DNA from: an uncultured Chitinophagales bacterium
Lineage (GTDB): Bacteria > Bacteroidota > Bacteroidia > Chitinophagales > Chitinophagaceae
Assembly (NCBI GenBank): GCA_946886475.1
Contig: CAMPIQ010000068.1
Location: 1-18,783 of the forward strand
Direction: 5' to 3'
DNA length: 18,783 bases
Shown here: piece by piece, positions 1-8,059 of the stretch
How the letters are laid out: every line of letters begins with the position of its first letter
Numbering within the stretch: the first letter of the stretch is position 1
The notes under the pieces: generated by a model
What the model was told of the DNA's origin: nothing
The model's input: the letters and a program-made list of their open reading frames with translations, nothing else
Database searches by the model: none
Position numbers and translations under genes: made by a program

Positions 1-70
1 TAATGGTATTTTTTTTCTAAGGTTTTCTACCTATCATTGTACTGGTTTTTCATAGGATATTGGATTTTAA

Positions 71-110
71 AAACGGGGCTGAATTTTCATTCTGGCCCCT
101 TTGTTTTTTT
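71..110 (+). terminator. Rho-independent terminator-like hairpin
   Basis: GGGGC at 75-79 pairs with GCCCC at 95-99. Inside, GAAT (81-84) pairs with ATTC (89-92) around a TTTC loop. An AAA/TTT pair flanks the stem after one mismatch, and seven Ts follow at 104-110. On the minus strand the other side also gives a T run, so the signal may be bidirectional. It probably ends transcription from a plus-strand gene outside the window. Confidence 0.7.
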
Positions 111-126
111 AGTCAGGAATCTACTG

Positions 127-148
127 TCAAAAGTCAAGAATCAAAAGC
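127..148. repeat. Degenerate 7-bp periodic tract A
   Basis: Three consecutive 7-mers from 128 (CAAAAGT, CAAGAAT, then CAAAAGC) start with CAA. Less regular related units continue to about 190. It belongs to the family of heptad tracts found at gene ends across the window. Confidence 0.5.
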
Positions 149-362
149 ATGCGCTGACGAAAAAGAAGTGTCAAAATTCCAAAGTCGATGTCAGCAGTAT
201 CGATCATCATTCTGAGGAATGTTCTTACAACATCAATTCAATTTTACATCTTCATTGATCATAAATAAATGAAATGAATTCTTTGCATTTAAAACTGATA
301 ATTCAATTGATTCATTACGTTCAACCCGCACATCATATTAAACTGTAGGGCATGCTTTGAAC

Positions 363-418
363 AACTTCCAACTTTGAACTATGAACTATTGATTCCCGAC
401 TCCAGACTCATAACTCCC
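363..418. repeat. Degenerate 7-bp periodic tract B, after uvrC
   Basis: Eight consecutive 7-mers start at 363, 370, 377, 384, 391, 398, 405 and 412. Each begins with AACT, GACT or GATT (for example AACTTTG, AACTATG and GACTCCA). The tract ends one base before the uvrC stop codon on the minus strand. The 13-mer at 398-410 recurs exactly at 11994-12006 in tract D. Confidence 0.75.
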
Positions 419-419
419 T

Positions 420-2231
420 CTACCCCCCGCTATTTTCCTCAAAAAATTTCCTGATCAGCCTTGCCTTTGACATACCTACCCATTTGGCGAGTTCTTCTTC
501 CGGTTGTTGTTTGATGTTGCTTACAGACCGGTAGGTTTTTAAAAGAAGGTTTGCACTATTGGTGCCAATGCCTTTAATATCTTCAAGTGCATTCCTGAAT
601 GTTCCTTTGCTTCTTTTACCTCTGTGGAAATTCAAACCAAAGCGATGAACTTCATCTCTTATCCTCCGGATCATTTTATGACTTTCACTATCATACGGTA
701 ATTTGAGCGATTGCTGGTCACCCACAAAAAAGAGTTCTTCCTCATTTTTTGCTAACCCCACCAGTGTCATTTTACCCTTCAGGCCAAGCTCCTCTATGGC
801 CTCATTGGCGGCGCTTAACTGACCTTTACCGCCATCAATGATCACCAGCTGGGGAAGGGGCTCCCCCTCCTCTTTGAGTCTTTTATACCGTCTGAAAACG
901 GCTTCTTTCATAGATGCAAAATCATTGATGCCTTCCACCGTTTTAACATTGAAGTGCCGGTAATCTTTTTTACTGGGTTCGCCGTTCTTAAAACAAACCA
1001 TGGCAGAAACGGGATAGCTGCCCTGAAAATTGGAGTTGTCAAAACATTCAATATGAACCGGCACAGCTGTTAACTGGAGGTCGGTTTTTATTTGTAGCAA
1101 AACATTGTATCTGTCTGCATTTTTTACTCCAAGCTGCAATCTTTCCTTTGACCTCAGGTTATCTATAAAATGTTGTACGTTCTTTTCTGAAAGTTCCAGC
1201 AGTTTTTTTCTGTCTCCGCCTTTCGGAATGCACAGGGTTACACCCGGCTCTTCATAAATGATTTCAAATGGTAAAACAATCTCCCTCGCCTCACTGTTAA
1301 AAGTGGTTCTTAACTGGCCTATGGTAAAAGCAAGTGTTTCTTCTGGCGTTTCATCAAGATGAGTAATCACCTTGAGCGTTTTGGTTTGTATGATGGTTCC
1401 ATTTTGAACCATCAGATAATTAACAAAGGCCACCTCATTTTCCTTCTGCATATAAAATACATCCACATTTCCCAGGTGTGTATTTACAACAATTGACCTT
1501 GACTGATAATTTTCGAGATAGCTGATTTTCTTCAGGATCAGTTCAGCCTTTTCAAATTGGAGGCTGGAGGCACAGGCCTTCATTTCATTTTTGAAATGAT
1601 GTATCACCGGATTAAGGTTTCCTCTAAGCAGGTTCTTTACCTGGCTGATATTGGCGTTATAATCTTGTTCGGACTGGTGTGCTTCACAGGGGCCCATGCA
1701 ATTACCAAGATGGTATTCAAGACAAACCCTGAATTTTCCTTTCTCAATGTTCTTTGGATTTAGATTTAGCGTACAGGTTCGCAGCGGGATGGTTTGTTTA
1801 ATGAAATTCAACAATTCCCTTACCTTATTTACAGATGTATAAGGTCCGAAATACTGTGAACCATCATCCAGTTTTTGCCTTGTTAAATATACACGTGGAA
1901 AGTGTTCATTTTTAATTACAATATAAGGGTAGGTTTTGTCATCCTTAAGATTGATATTAAAAACCGGCTGGTATTGTTTGATCAGTGAGTTCTCAAGTAA
2001 AAATGCATCCTGTTCAGAATTTACGATTGTGTATTCAATTTTACTGATCCGTTTTACCAGTTCATGTGTTTTATAACTGCCCAGGGTTTTATTAAAATAA
2101 GAACTTACCCTCTTCCGTATATTCTTTGCCTTGCCCACATAAAGCAGGCTGGCCGAATCATCGTAGTATTTATAAATACCAGGTTGGGCGGGAAGGGTGG
2201 AGGCGATATTTTGAAACTCAACACTTGTCAT
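420..2231 (-). CDS. uvrC: Excinuclease ABC subunit C (UvrC)
   Basis: This is the nuclease subunit of UvrABC nucleotide excision repair, which cuts the damaged strand on both sides of a lesion. At 603 residues it matches the family length. The GIY-YIG nuclease domain is at the N-terminus (GIY 18-20, YVG 31-33). Four cysteines at 153, 170, 178 and 182 match the cluster proposed to hold an Fe-S centre. A UVR helical motif lies near 207-242. The RNase H-like endonuclease half has Asp398 (CFDNSN), Asp466 (VIIDGGKGQ) and His529 (DEVHRFG) as the likely catalytic triad. The C-terminus (about 545-600) carries helix-hairpin-helix motifs. It starts 16 bp after the stop of the preceding lipoprotein gene, so the two are probably co-transcribed. 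Nothing is missing or broken. Confidence 0.97.
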   Translation of the reverse strand: MTSVEFQNIASTLPAQPGIYKYYDDSASLLYVGKAKNIRKRVSSYFNKTLGSYKTHELVKRISKIEYTIVNSEQDAFLLENSLIKQYQPVFNINLKDDKTYPYIVIKNEHFPRVYLTRQKLDDGSQYFGPYTSVNKVRELLNFIKQTIPLRTCTLNLNPKNIEKGKFRVCLEYHLGNCMGPCEAHQSEQDYNANISQVKNLLRGNLNPVIHHFKNEMKACASSLQFEKAELILKKISYLENYQSRSIVVNTHLGNVDVFYMQKENEVAFVNYLMVQNGTIIQTKTLKVITHLDETPEETLAFTIGQLRTTFNSEAREIVLPFEIIYEEPGVTLCIPKGGDRKKLLELSEKNVQHFIDNLRSKERLQLGVKNADRYNVLLQIKTDLQLTAVPVHIECFDNSNFQGSYPVSAMVCFKNGEPSKKDYRHFNVKTVEGINDFASMKEAVFRRYKRLKEEGEPLPQLVIIDGGKGQLSAANEAIEELGLKGKMTLVGLAKNEEELFFVGDQQSLKLPYDSESHKMIRRIRDEVHRFGLNFHRGKRSKGTFRNALEDIKGIGTNSANLLLKTYRSVSNIKQQPEEELAKWVGMSKARLIRKFFEENSGG

Positions 2232-2247
2232 TTATTTGTTAGTCCCC

Positions 2248-2835
2248 TTAGTTATCCCATTGAGATGCGTTCCATTCAATCCTGAGATCGTGAACCTGTT
2301 CCGGTAAATCTTTATGTTGGCTGATGGTGCGGATCTGGAAATACCGGTCTATTTCCCATAACATTTTCTTTTCAGTCATGGAATCTTCATCTGATTTGAT
2401 CTTTTCCAGATAAATGGTTTTTACTTCATCTTCACCATTGCCAAATGAAGGCAATACGGTTACGTCCTGTTTTACCACTTCAATATCTTTTTTGTCATAA
2501 GCTGTATAGCTCATGATCACCCTGTCCATGATAGAATCAAAACTTGACATTTCAGAATAATCACTACCCAGTTGCGGATTGGTAATATCAGGTATCTCAA
2601 GAAATTCACTTGCAAACCGTGTAGCCTCATCACGCGTAATATCAGTGGTGTCGGATACGCCGTTTTTGGTTTCTATTTTAATGAACCGGTAAAGAGAACT
2701 GTCCAGTTCACTTACCTGGCTTTGTAAAAAAGAACGTACGGGAAAATAACCTGAAGTGTCTTTTATTTCTTTTTTCCTGTTGTTGCATGCAAGGATCAAA
2801 ATAAAAACGATCAGGTAACAGGTCCATTTATTCAT
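2248..2835 (-). CDS. Predicted lipoprotein of unknown function
   Basis: A 195-residue protein that I do not recognise. The N-terminus is a lipoprotein signal peptide: a hydrophobic stretch (about 7-16) ending in LILAC, with Cys17 as the likely lipidated residue, followed by a charged CNNRKKEIKD segment. The rest is soluble, rich in Asp, Glu and Lys, with no further membrane segment. A C-terminal part with WEIDRYFQIRT and LRIEWNAS looks like a small beta-rich domain. It lies 16 bp upstream of uvrC on the same strand. A terminator-like hairpin separates it from the upstream beta-barrel gene, so it and uvrC may have their own promoter. Surface or periplasmic location is inferred only from the signal peptide. 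Confidence 0.75.
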   Translation of the reverse strand: MNKWTCYLIVFILILACNNRKKEIKDTSGYFPVRSFLQSQVSELDSSLYRFIKIETKNGVSDTTDITRDEATRFASEFLEIPDITNPQLGSDYSEMSSFDSIMDRVIMSYTAYDKKDIEVVKQDVTVLPSFGNGEDEVKTIYLEKIKSDEDSMTEKKMLWEIDRYFQIRTISQHKDLPEQVHDLRIEWNASQWDN

Positions 2836-2862
2836 GTGGTAAAATTACATTTCCCTGTAAAA

Positions 2863-2894
2863 CGAAACCCTGCAAATATTGTTGCAGGGTTTTG
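2863..2894 (-). terminator. Hairpin terminator after the beta-barrel gene
   Basis: A perfect 11-bp stem: AAACCCTGCAA at 2865-2875 pairs with TTGCAGGGTTT at 2882-2892 around a 6-base loop. A G-T and a C-G pair extend it outward. On the minus strand it is followed by a T-rich stretch (CGTTTTAC), so it fits termination or attenuation of transcripts from the sigma-factor operon before the lipoprotein and uvrC. Confidence 0.65.
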
Positions 2895-2912
2895 ATAAGC
2901 AAGTAGTTCGTG

Positions 2913-4310
2913 TTATTGTTTATTAAGGCCAATACCCACTTTGAGGCCAAAGTCAAACAGGTTTTCTTTGACAGGATATTTTTTTACGAAGCTTGAAAGC
3001 AACTGGTACCGCACCTGCGGCCCTACCTGCCAATTGAGCTTGCCGGTAGAATAAGACACAAATGTTTCGAGGCTCGTATTTACATTCCACCTGCGGATTA
3101 GCCAGGGAACTTCAGCGTAATTCTTATAATCTGTTGAGATCAGGTAAGCCCTGTCACCCAAAACATAGGTGGGCTGCACCGTGGAGGCAATACCAAATTC
3201 AATTTTATCATCTCCCTTGATCTTAAATTCCACACCAATGGGAGCTGAAACCTGGAAGTAAAAATTTTCCAGCCAGTTAGATTTACCATTAGGTGTATTG
3301 CTGTAGTTTGTAACCCTGTTCACTGAATCCATTCCATTCCTGTTGTTGAGTCTTATAGTAGCCAGCTGGGTGGATGAATTGAAAACTTTAATATCATACC
3401 TGTTTACATTAAATTGTAAACCTGCCTTTAGTCTCACATCTTTTGTAACCGAATATTTACCTGTTAGTCCAAGCTCGAATCCAAAATCTGGTTTATGCGT
3501 TACGAAATTATTTATGTCGTACAGGTTTTGCTGGTTAGAAGGAATGTTTGAAGGAGATACTGTTTTCAGATAAGCTTTATTCTCACTGAGTTTACGATAA
3601 CTAACTGTTGGGGTAAAATAGATCTGCATATCAATTTTTTTCCTCTTTGCAGGAACAAAGGTGTTTACAACACTTTCAATTGACATGGGATCTAAAGCAT
3701 GCTGTTGTGAAGCGGGAATCCTGTTTTCTTCCTGAACAATAACCGGATAAGTATCATCAATAATGGCAGATGCATAGTCATTTATTTGTTCTGATCCGGT
3801 TGTATTATTGGCATCTTCAGGTACAGTATTGTTTTGTTCTTCCGTATTATCAGATCCTTCAATATTGTTTGGTAAAACAGACCCGGAAATATCACCGCTG
3901 CCTTCAACATCTGATTTATGTGAACGGACAGTAGCCATCAATAATGGAGCGAATTCAAGTTGTGATTCTGATTTTGAATTGGCAGCAGGCATACCGGCAG
4001 TTTTATTTTCCGGAAGAAGGCCACTGCCTGTAACACTATTCTTTTCCGCCTTATTTTCCAGTGTATTTGCCGGATTAGCATTGGTGGCAACAGAAGTAGT
4101 ATCAGCCGGAATATCGTTGATCACATAATATCCTGTAACCGTGGTTACCAGTAAACCTATTATCATGAACAATCCCCAGTTTCTTCTTCTCCTTTGTTGA
4201 AAGTGTTTAGAAATGCTTTTCCAGACCTTGTCGGATGGAAGCATTCGCAGGCCATCAGCGTTTTGCCTGAGGAACTGCTCCATGTTTTCATTTGTAAAAT
4301 TTTTCTCCAT
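2913..4310 (-). CDS. Membrane-anchored beta-barrel protein, candidate ECF regulator
   Basis: A 465-residue protein with an unusual layout. Residues 1-44 are cytoplasmic-looking and end in an Arg cluster (40-43). They contain LPSDKVWKSI, a type of N-terminus seen in Bacteroidota proteins next to ECF sigma factors. One transmembrane helix follows at about 46-64, with no signal peptidase site evident. Residues about 68-220 are a low-complexity linker rich in Asn, Ser, Thr and Glu. Residues about 226-465 have alternating aromatic strands resembling the outer-membrane beta-barrel (PorT/OmpA-like) family. The gene lies 25 bp downstream of the ECF sigma gene on the same strand, so co-transcription and regulation of that sigma factor are plausible. 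No FecR or zinc-finger anti-sigma domain is visible. The regulatory role is inference; the topology is read from sequence. Confidence 0.7.
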   Translation of the reverse strand: MEKNFTNENMEQFLRQNADGLRMLPSDKVWKSISKHFQQRRRRNWGLFMIIGLLVTTVTGYYVINDIPADTTSVATNANPANTLENKAEKNSVTGSGLLPENKTAGMPAANSKSESQLEFAPLLMATVRSHKSDVEGSGDISGSVLPNNIEGSDNTEEQNNTVPEDANNTTGSEQINDYASAIIDDTYPVIVQEENRIPASQQHALDPMSIESVVNTFVPAKRKKIDMQIYFTPTVSYRKLSENKAYLKTVSPSNIPSNQQNLYDINNFVTHKPDFGFELGLTGKYSVTKDVRLKAGLQFNVNRYDIKVFNSSTQLATIRLNNRNGMDSVNRVTNYSNTPNGKSNWLENFYFQVSAPIGVEFKIKGDDKIEFGIASTVQPTYVLGDRAYLISTDYKNYAEVPWLIRRWNVNTSLETFVSYSTGKLNWQVGPQVRYQLLSSFVKKYPVKENLFDFGLKVGIGLNKQ

Positions 4311-4335
4311 AACACAGTTGATTTACGGATTAGGG

Positions 4336-4911
4336 TTATCTGCCTGAAGCAGCCATCAACACCTTTTCTTTTGGTTTATACAAAATATTTTTCCTTGTAA
4401 GAATATCTTCCAGCATGGCCTTTGCCCGGGTATACTGGCTTCGGCTTGTGCTTTCTTCAATATCAAGCATGTTCGAAATTTCCCGGTGAGAATATCCTTC
4501 AATTGCATAAAGGTTCAGAACGGTTCTGTAACCTAATGGCAACAGGCGGATACACTCAACTATTTCTTTTGCCTGGATAATGGATGGAATATTTTCTTCA
4601 CGGACCTGAATACTGCTGGCATGAATGAGATCTACGCTTTCATTGAACCGTTTATTCTTTTTCAGATGATTGATGCAGGTATGAACAATGATTCTCCTGA
4701 TCCAGCCTTCCAGTGCCCCACGATTCTCAAACGTGTGGATCTGGTAAAAGATCTTTATGAATCCTTCCTGCAACATATCCTCTGCATCTTCACGGTTATG
4801 AGCATAGCGGTAGCAAACCACCAGCATTTTGGCACTATACTTTTGATATAATGCTTTTTGTGCTGCCTGATTGTTTTTTATACAACCTTGCAAAATGGCT
4901 TCCTCTGTCAT
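4336..4911 (-). CDS. ECF-type RNA polymerase sigma factor
   Basis: A 191-residue sigma-70 family protein of the extracytoplasmic-function type, which directs RNA polymerase to a small regulon. Region 2 spans about 18-85, with the core-binding helix EDAEDMLQEGFIKIF and the -10-recognition helix containing GWIRRIIVHTC. Region 4 spans about 118-170, with LPLGYRTVLNLY and the helix-turn-helix SHREISNMLDIEESTSRSQ. There is no region 1.1 or 3, as expected. It is the first gene of the minus-strand cluster and is followed after 25 bp by the membrane-anchored barrel protein. The upstream 70 bp contain no clear TAnnTTTG box, so it may use another sigma or its own promoter. The target regulon cannot be read from this window. 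Confidence 0.93.
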   Translation of the reverse strand: MTEEAILQGCIKNNQAAQKALYQKYSAKMLVVCYRYAHNREDAEDMLQEGFIKIFYQIHTFENRGALEGWIRRIIVHTCINHLKKNKRFNESVDLIHASSIQVREENIPSIIQAKEIVECIRLLPLGYRTVLNLYAIEGYSHREISNMLDIEESTSRSQYTRAKAMLEDILTRKNILYKPKEKVLMAASGR

Positions 4912-5198
4912 AATCTCACTTTGGTTGCCCTGAATTTAAGACAATTTTCCCATGTAAAAGCTGCATGAATTGTCGGATTATGGTAAAAACCCGCATAGCC
5001 CTGGCCATAAACAGGAGGCAGATGGTTGCGGAGTATGGGTGTACAAGGAACATAAGGAAGGTTGAACAAATGAAAATGAGCCGGATTTTACGAATGATAA
5101 AGTTCGCTGTATTAACCAGGCAAACAGGATAATATTCACCTGCAACCAGTATTACCTTTTTACCTGACCCCTGCTGAACAGGCGATCTAATTCGGAAA
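4912..5198. other. Intergenic gap between sigma and PepSY genes
   Basis: A 287-bp stretch without a recognisable gene. It must hold the promoter of the ECF sigma gene (minus strand) and the 3' end of the receptor/PepSY operon. No strong hairpin terminator is visible. A plus-strand open frame of 50 codons (ATG at 4980, stop ending 5132) would encode a very basic peptide, but its codons show nothing protein-like and it may be chance. Confidence 0.6.
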
Positions 5199-5801
5199 TT
5201 ATCGTCCTTCTTTCATTGCATCTGCAGGTCGGTTTATCTGTTCTTTTCTTTTAAAATGCCTGATCCGCTTCGGTCCATACCAGAGCCAGATCCCGGAAAG
5301 TATCAGCATAAATAAACTTACTCCCATGATCACGGTATATCCCACTTTCACCTGTTCATCGCTGCTGCCAATTAGGTCATCAATAATGGAACCGTCGTGC
5401 AGGTCTTCAATAAAATCGCTTGATCTTTTTTCTATCGATAATAATTTTCCGGAGGCGCAATCCAGTTGCAAACCCCAGTAATGATCTACATATACAAATT
5501 TTGCAATTCCTTTTTGAGGCCTGATGTCAATCCGGTCAAGTTCTGTATCAAGAGCGGAGGAAACGGAATCATGCAAATATTGTTTTGCCATTTTTGTAAG
5601 CGAATCGGCCGACAACCATTTTGAAGCATCAGCTGTTAGGCCTTTTTGTGTAGGTGCCAGTAAACCTGATTGCTTTTTTATGCCTAACAAAGTTCCTGTT
5701 ATGGAAATAAGTAAAAAGAAAATAAATAAAGCAACGGCCACTTTCCTGTGTAGCCATCGGAAATATCTTACAACTTTTGCCTGTTGTTTAGTGGAACTCA
5801 T
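5199..5801 (-). CDS. PepSY-associated transmembrane protein
   Basis: A 200-residue inner-membrane protein. It has two transmembrane helices, about 21-41 and 154-175, with a periplasmic domain of about 110 residues between them. The sequence WLHRKVAVALFIFFLLISITG at the first helix is typical of the PepSY-TM family. LHDGSIIDDLIG before the second helix is also characteristic. Members often sit beside TonB-dependent receptors for iron compounds and are sometimes related to ferric or siderophore reductases. This one is much shorter than the four-helix forms. Its start lies 18 bp after the stop of the TonB receptor, so the pair is almost certainly one transcript. A role in handling the imported ligand is inferred from context. 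Confidence 0.85.
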   Translation of the reverse strand: MSSTKQQAKVVRYFRWLHRKVAVALFIFFLLISITGTLLGIKKQSGLLAPTQKGLTADASKWLSADSLTKMAKQYLHDSVSSALDTELDRIDIRPQKGIAKFVYVDHYWGLQLDCASGKLLSIEKRSSDFIEDLHDGSIIDDLIGSSDEQVKVGYTVIMGVSLFMLILSGIWLWYGPKRIRHFKRKEQINRPADAMKEGR

Positions 5802-5819
5802 ATCAGGTATTGAATAACG

Positions 5820-8018
5820 TTAAAATGATGCTCTCAATGAAAAAATCAGATTTGATCCCGGTGCTACTATACCAGAGGAATAAGGGCGATACATCCGGTT
5901 GGTGATGTTTTCCCAGCCTGCACTAAGTAAAATATGCCTGCTTGCCTGGTAGGACGATTTGAAATTCAGCGTATACCAGCCGGGTGAATAAGGCAATCCG
6001 GATCTGTCCCTGGCATAAATATCTTTTTTTGCCTGCTCGGATGGCGCCAGCTCATCATTGCTTATTTCACTGTTGTAAAATGAAAATAATTCCAGGTGAA
6101 TATTCTTTTTTCTGAAATGCAGATGTGTGCTTCCATAAAATGGAGGAGCATGCCTGAGTGGAACCTGTTCGTTCTTTTCATCATCAGTTTCCTTTCCGGT
6201 AATCCAGTTAACATTCGTTTGTATGTAAACATTATTTGTAAAATAAAACGTTGCGCCTGCCTGCAAACCATATACTTCAGCTTCGGCAACATTCTGCAAG
6301 GATTCAACCCTGCTCATCATCCCGCCAAAATTTATTGAATCCTGGTTATTAAATGTGGCTGGTCTTCTTACAATGGCATCTTTGAGTATGGTATAGAACC
6401 CGGTTACTTCAACATCCAGTTTGTTTTTTATAGATTTTACAACTCCGGTTTCAAAATTCCATGCATATTCAGGCTGCAGGCCCGGATTAGGAACCGTGAT
6501 ATTCCCTGGGGTACTTTCAAACAATTTTCCCATATCATCAATATTGGGCATTCTGTAACCCGACGACACTGTTGCATTCAACTGCCAGCCGAAGGATGGT
6601 TTAAATACCAATCCCAGGTTGCCTGTTGGTGCACCATGTTTCAGGCTCGCTGATTCGTATGGAAAGGAAAGAAAGTTATGATCAAAAGTTGCATGAAGCG
6701 TATTATAGGAATAACGCAAACCCGAAATAAAAGTGAATTTGGAATCAAGATTTATTTTATAACTGGCATATATACCCGAAGACGAAAGGCTGCTTCCATC
6801 CGGATAGCGACTTGCAAAAGGCATTTGATGGCCATTTAGAATATCAGATGTTGTACCCGTAGAACCAACTTTATTATAGATGAATTCAAATCCATAGAAT
6901 AATTCACCCCGGCCTAATAATTTTGTTGCATCCAGATTAATGCCCGCCACATCTACTTCTTCCGCCTGGGTGGTTCTTGTATTGCTTCCTCTAGCCCGGT
7001 CGTTCCTGCTTTCTTTATAATCCTGATAAGCTGCCATGAACTTTATTTTATTCCATAGTAAAGTTTTAGAATTGAACACGGCCCGGGCCTGGTGAACTTT
7101 CCATAACATAGGACCATAATACCATTCAGCAAATCTTAGCCTGCCATTACGATATTGTATCAGCCTGTCATATCTGGGTGCATTTCCCGTATTTGAATAA
7201 GTAAAACTGTATTGCAGGTCCAATTTTTCGTTCGGCCTGTATCTTAACTTTCCAAGAAAGTTCGTTTGTTCATAACCGGTATATCGTTGTATCCCTGGAT
7301 CCTTATTAATTACAACGCTATCTATATTGTTGATCCTTTCTACATATTCCGTGCGCAGGTAGCCATCCTTAACTCCATGCCTGCCCATTTTCAGATCATC
7401 AAAATCACTGTAGGTAAAAGAAGCCAGAACTGACCATTTTCCTGACGCTGCATTCATGTCGGCATGAAATGTTTTTTCATTGTTTGCAGTGGAATAGCGC
7501 GTAAGGGCGCTTCCATTCAATAGCATTTTATTTCCATTTGTAAACCTTGCTTCCAGTGTTCTGAAATCCATTACACCACCAATGGCATCACTTCCATAGA
7601 TCAGCGATCCCGGGCCAAATATCACTTCTCCCGATTCTATTGATAAGGCATCAACACTGATCACATTCTGGAGATTACCACTTCTGTAAATGGCGTTATT
7701 CATTCTTACGCCATCAACCATAATGAGTACGCGATTAGTGGCAAAACCTCTGATCATTGGGCTACCTCCCCCTAACTGGCTCTTTTGAACAAACACCGTC
7801 CCGGTTTGTGATAAAAGATCAGCCGAGGTTTGCGGGTTATTATGCCAGACCTCCGTTTTATTGAACCTGGTGATCTTATTTGGCACCTCATTCAAAGGCT
7901 GTTCCCATTTGTTTACACCAATGGTGATGTTTTTTAGAACCCTGCCCTGTAAACTATCCTGGGTATACGATATAGCGGCAAAGCCCAGCATAAAGCCGAG
8001 CATGATTGCTTTCTTCAT
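5820..8018 (-). CDS. TonB-dependent outer-membrane receptor, heme/siderophore type
   Basis: A 732-residue receptor that imports a ligand across the outer membrane using TonB energy. Residues 1-20 form a signal peptide. There is no carboxypeptidase-like N-terminal domain, unlike SusC types. The plug is at about 40-153, with GGSPMIRGF (84-92), VLIMVDGVRMN and the GPGSLIYGSDAIGG segment (135-148). The barrel follows and ends in a C-terminal Phe. YRMP (488-491) and NPGL (511-514) align with the FRAP and NPNL boxes of heme receptors, but no histidine lies between them. The nearest family is therefore heme/hemoglobin or siderophore receptors, with the ligand uncertain. The gene follows a small membrane protein by 41 bp and precedes the PepSY gene. 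Confidence 0.9.
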   Translation of the reverse strand: MKKAIMLGFMLGFAAISYTQDSLQGRVLKNITIGVNKWEQPLNEVPNKITRFNKTEVWHNNPQTSADLLSQTGTVFVQKSQLGGGSPMIRGFATNRVLIMVDGVRMNNAIYRSGNLQNVISVDALSIESGEVIFGPGSLIYGSDAIGGVMDFRTLEARFTNGNKMLLNGSALTRYSTANNEKTFHADMNAASGKWSVLASFTYSDFDDLKMGRHGVKDGYLRTEYVERINNIDSVVINKDPGIQRYTGYEQTNFLGKLRYRPNEKLDLQYSFTYSNTGNAPRYDRLIQYRNGRLRFAEWYYGPMLWKVHQARAVFNSKTLLWNKIKFMAAYQDYKESRNDRARGSNTRTTQAEEVDVAGINLDATKLLGRGELFYGFEFIYNKVGSTGTTSDILNGHQMPFASRYPDGSSLSSSGIYASYKINLDSKFTFISGLRYSYNTLHATFDHNFLSFPYESASLKHGAPTGNLGLVFKPSFGWQLNATVSSGYRMPNIDDMGKLFESTPGNITVPNPGLQPEYAWNFETGVVKSIKNKLDVEVTGFYTILKDAIVRRPATFNNQDSINFGGMMSRVESLQNVAEAEVYGLQAGATFYFTNNVYIQTNVNWITGKETDDEKNEQVPLRHAPPFYGSTHLHFRKKNIHLELFSFYNSEISNDELAPSEQAKKDIYARDRSGLPYSPGWYTLNFKSSYQASRHILLSAGWENITNRMYRPYSSGIVAPGSNLIFSLRASF

Positions 8019-8044
8019 TTTAGAATATTTGTAGATGAAACAAT

Positions 8045-8052
8045 TAAATGTA
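8045..8052 (-). promoter_or_regulatory. Possible weak -7 box for the receptor gene
   Basis: The minus strand reads TACATTTA, one base from the Bacteroidota -7 consensus TAnnTTTG, 26 bases before the receptor start codon. No matching -33 TTTG lies at the usual 19-20 bp. It could be chance. Confidence 0.25.
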
Positions 8053-8059
8053 TGGTCAG

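Larger units (their letters stand above)
1..419. other. Non-coding region before uvrC 3' end
   Basis: No convincing gene is visible here. An open frame over 37-258 crosses a terminator-like hairpin and has no recognisable protein features. The stretch holds that hairpin (71-110), a short 7-bp periodic tract at 127-148, and a longer one at 363-418 that stops just short of the uvrC stop codon. The remainder is AT-rich with no clear promoter. A plus-strand gene probably ends just outside the window. Confidence 0.7.

Noticed and set aside
37..258. 73-codon open frame at the window start
   Set aside because: It crosses a terminator-like hairpin and a heptad tract, and the peptide has no family-like features.
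363..418. CRISPR array or IS-end interpretation of the heptad tracts
   Set aside because: Units are only 7 bp with no spacers, no cas genes are near, and there are no target-site duplications or transposase genes.
4336..8018. FecI-FecR-type control of the TonB receptor by the ECF sigma factor
   Set aside because: There is no FecR protein, the receptor lacks the N-terminal signalling domain, and the two groups are separate transcripts with a 287-bp gap between them.
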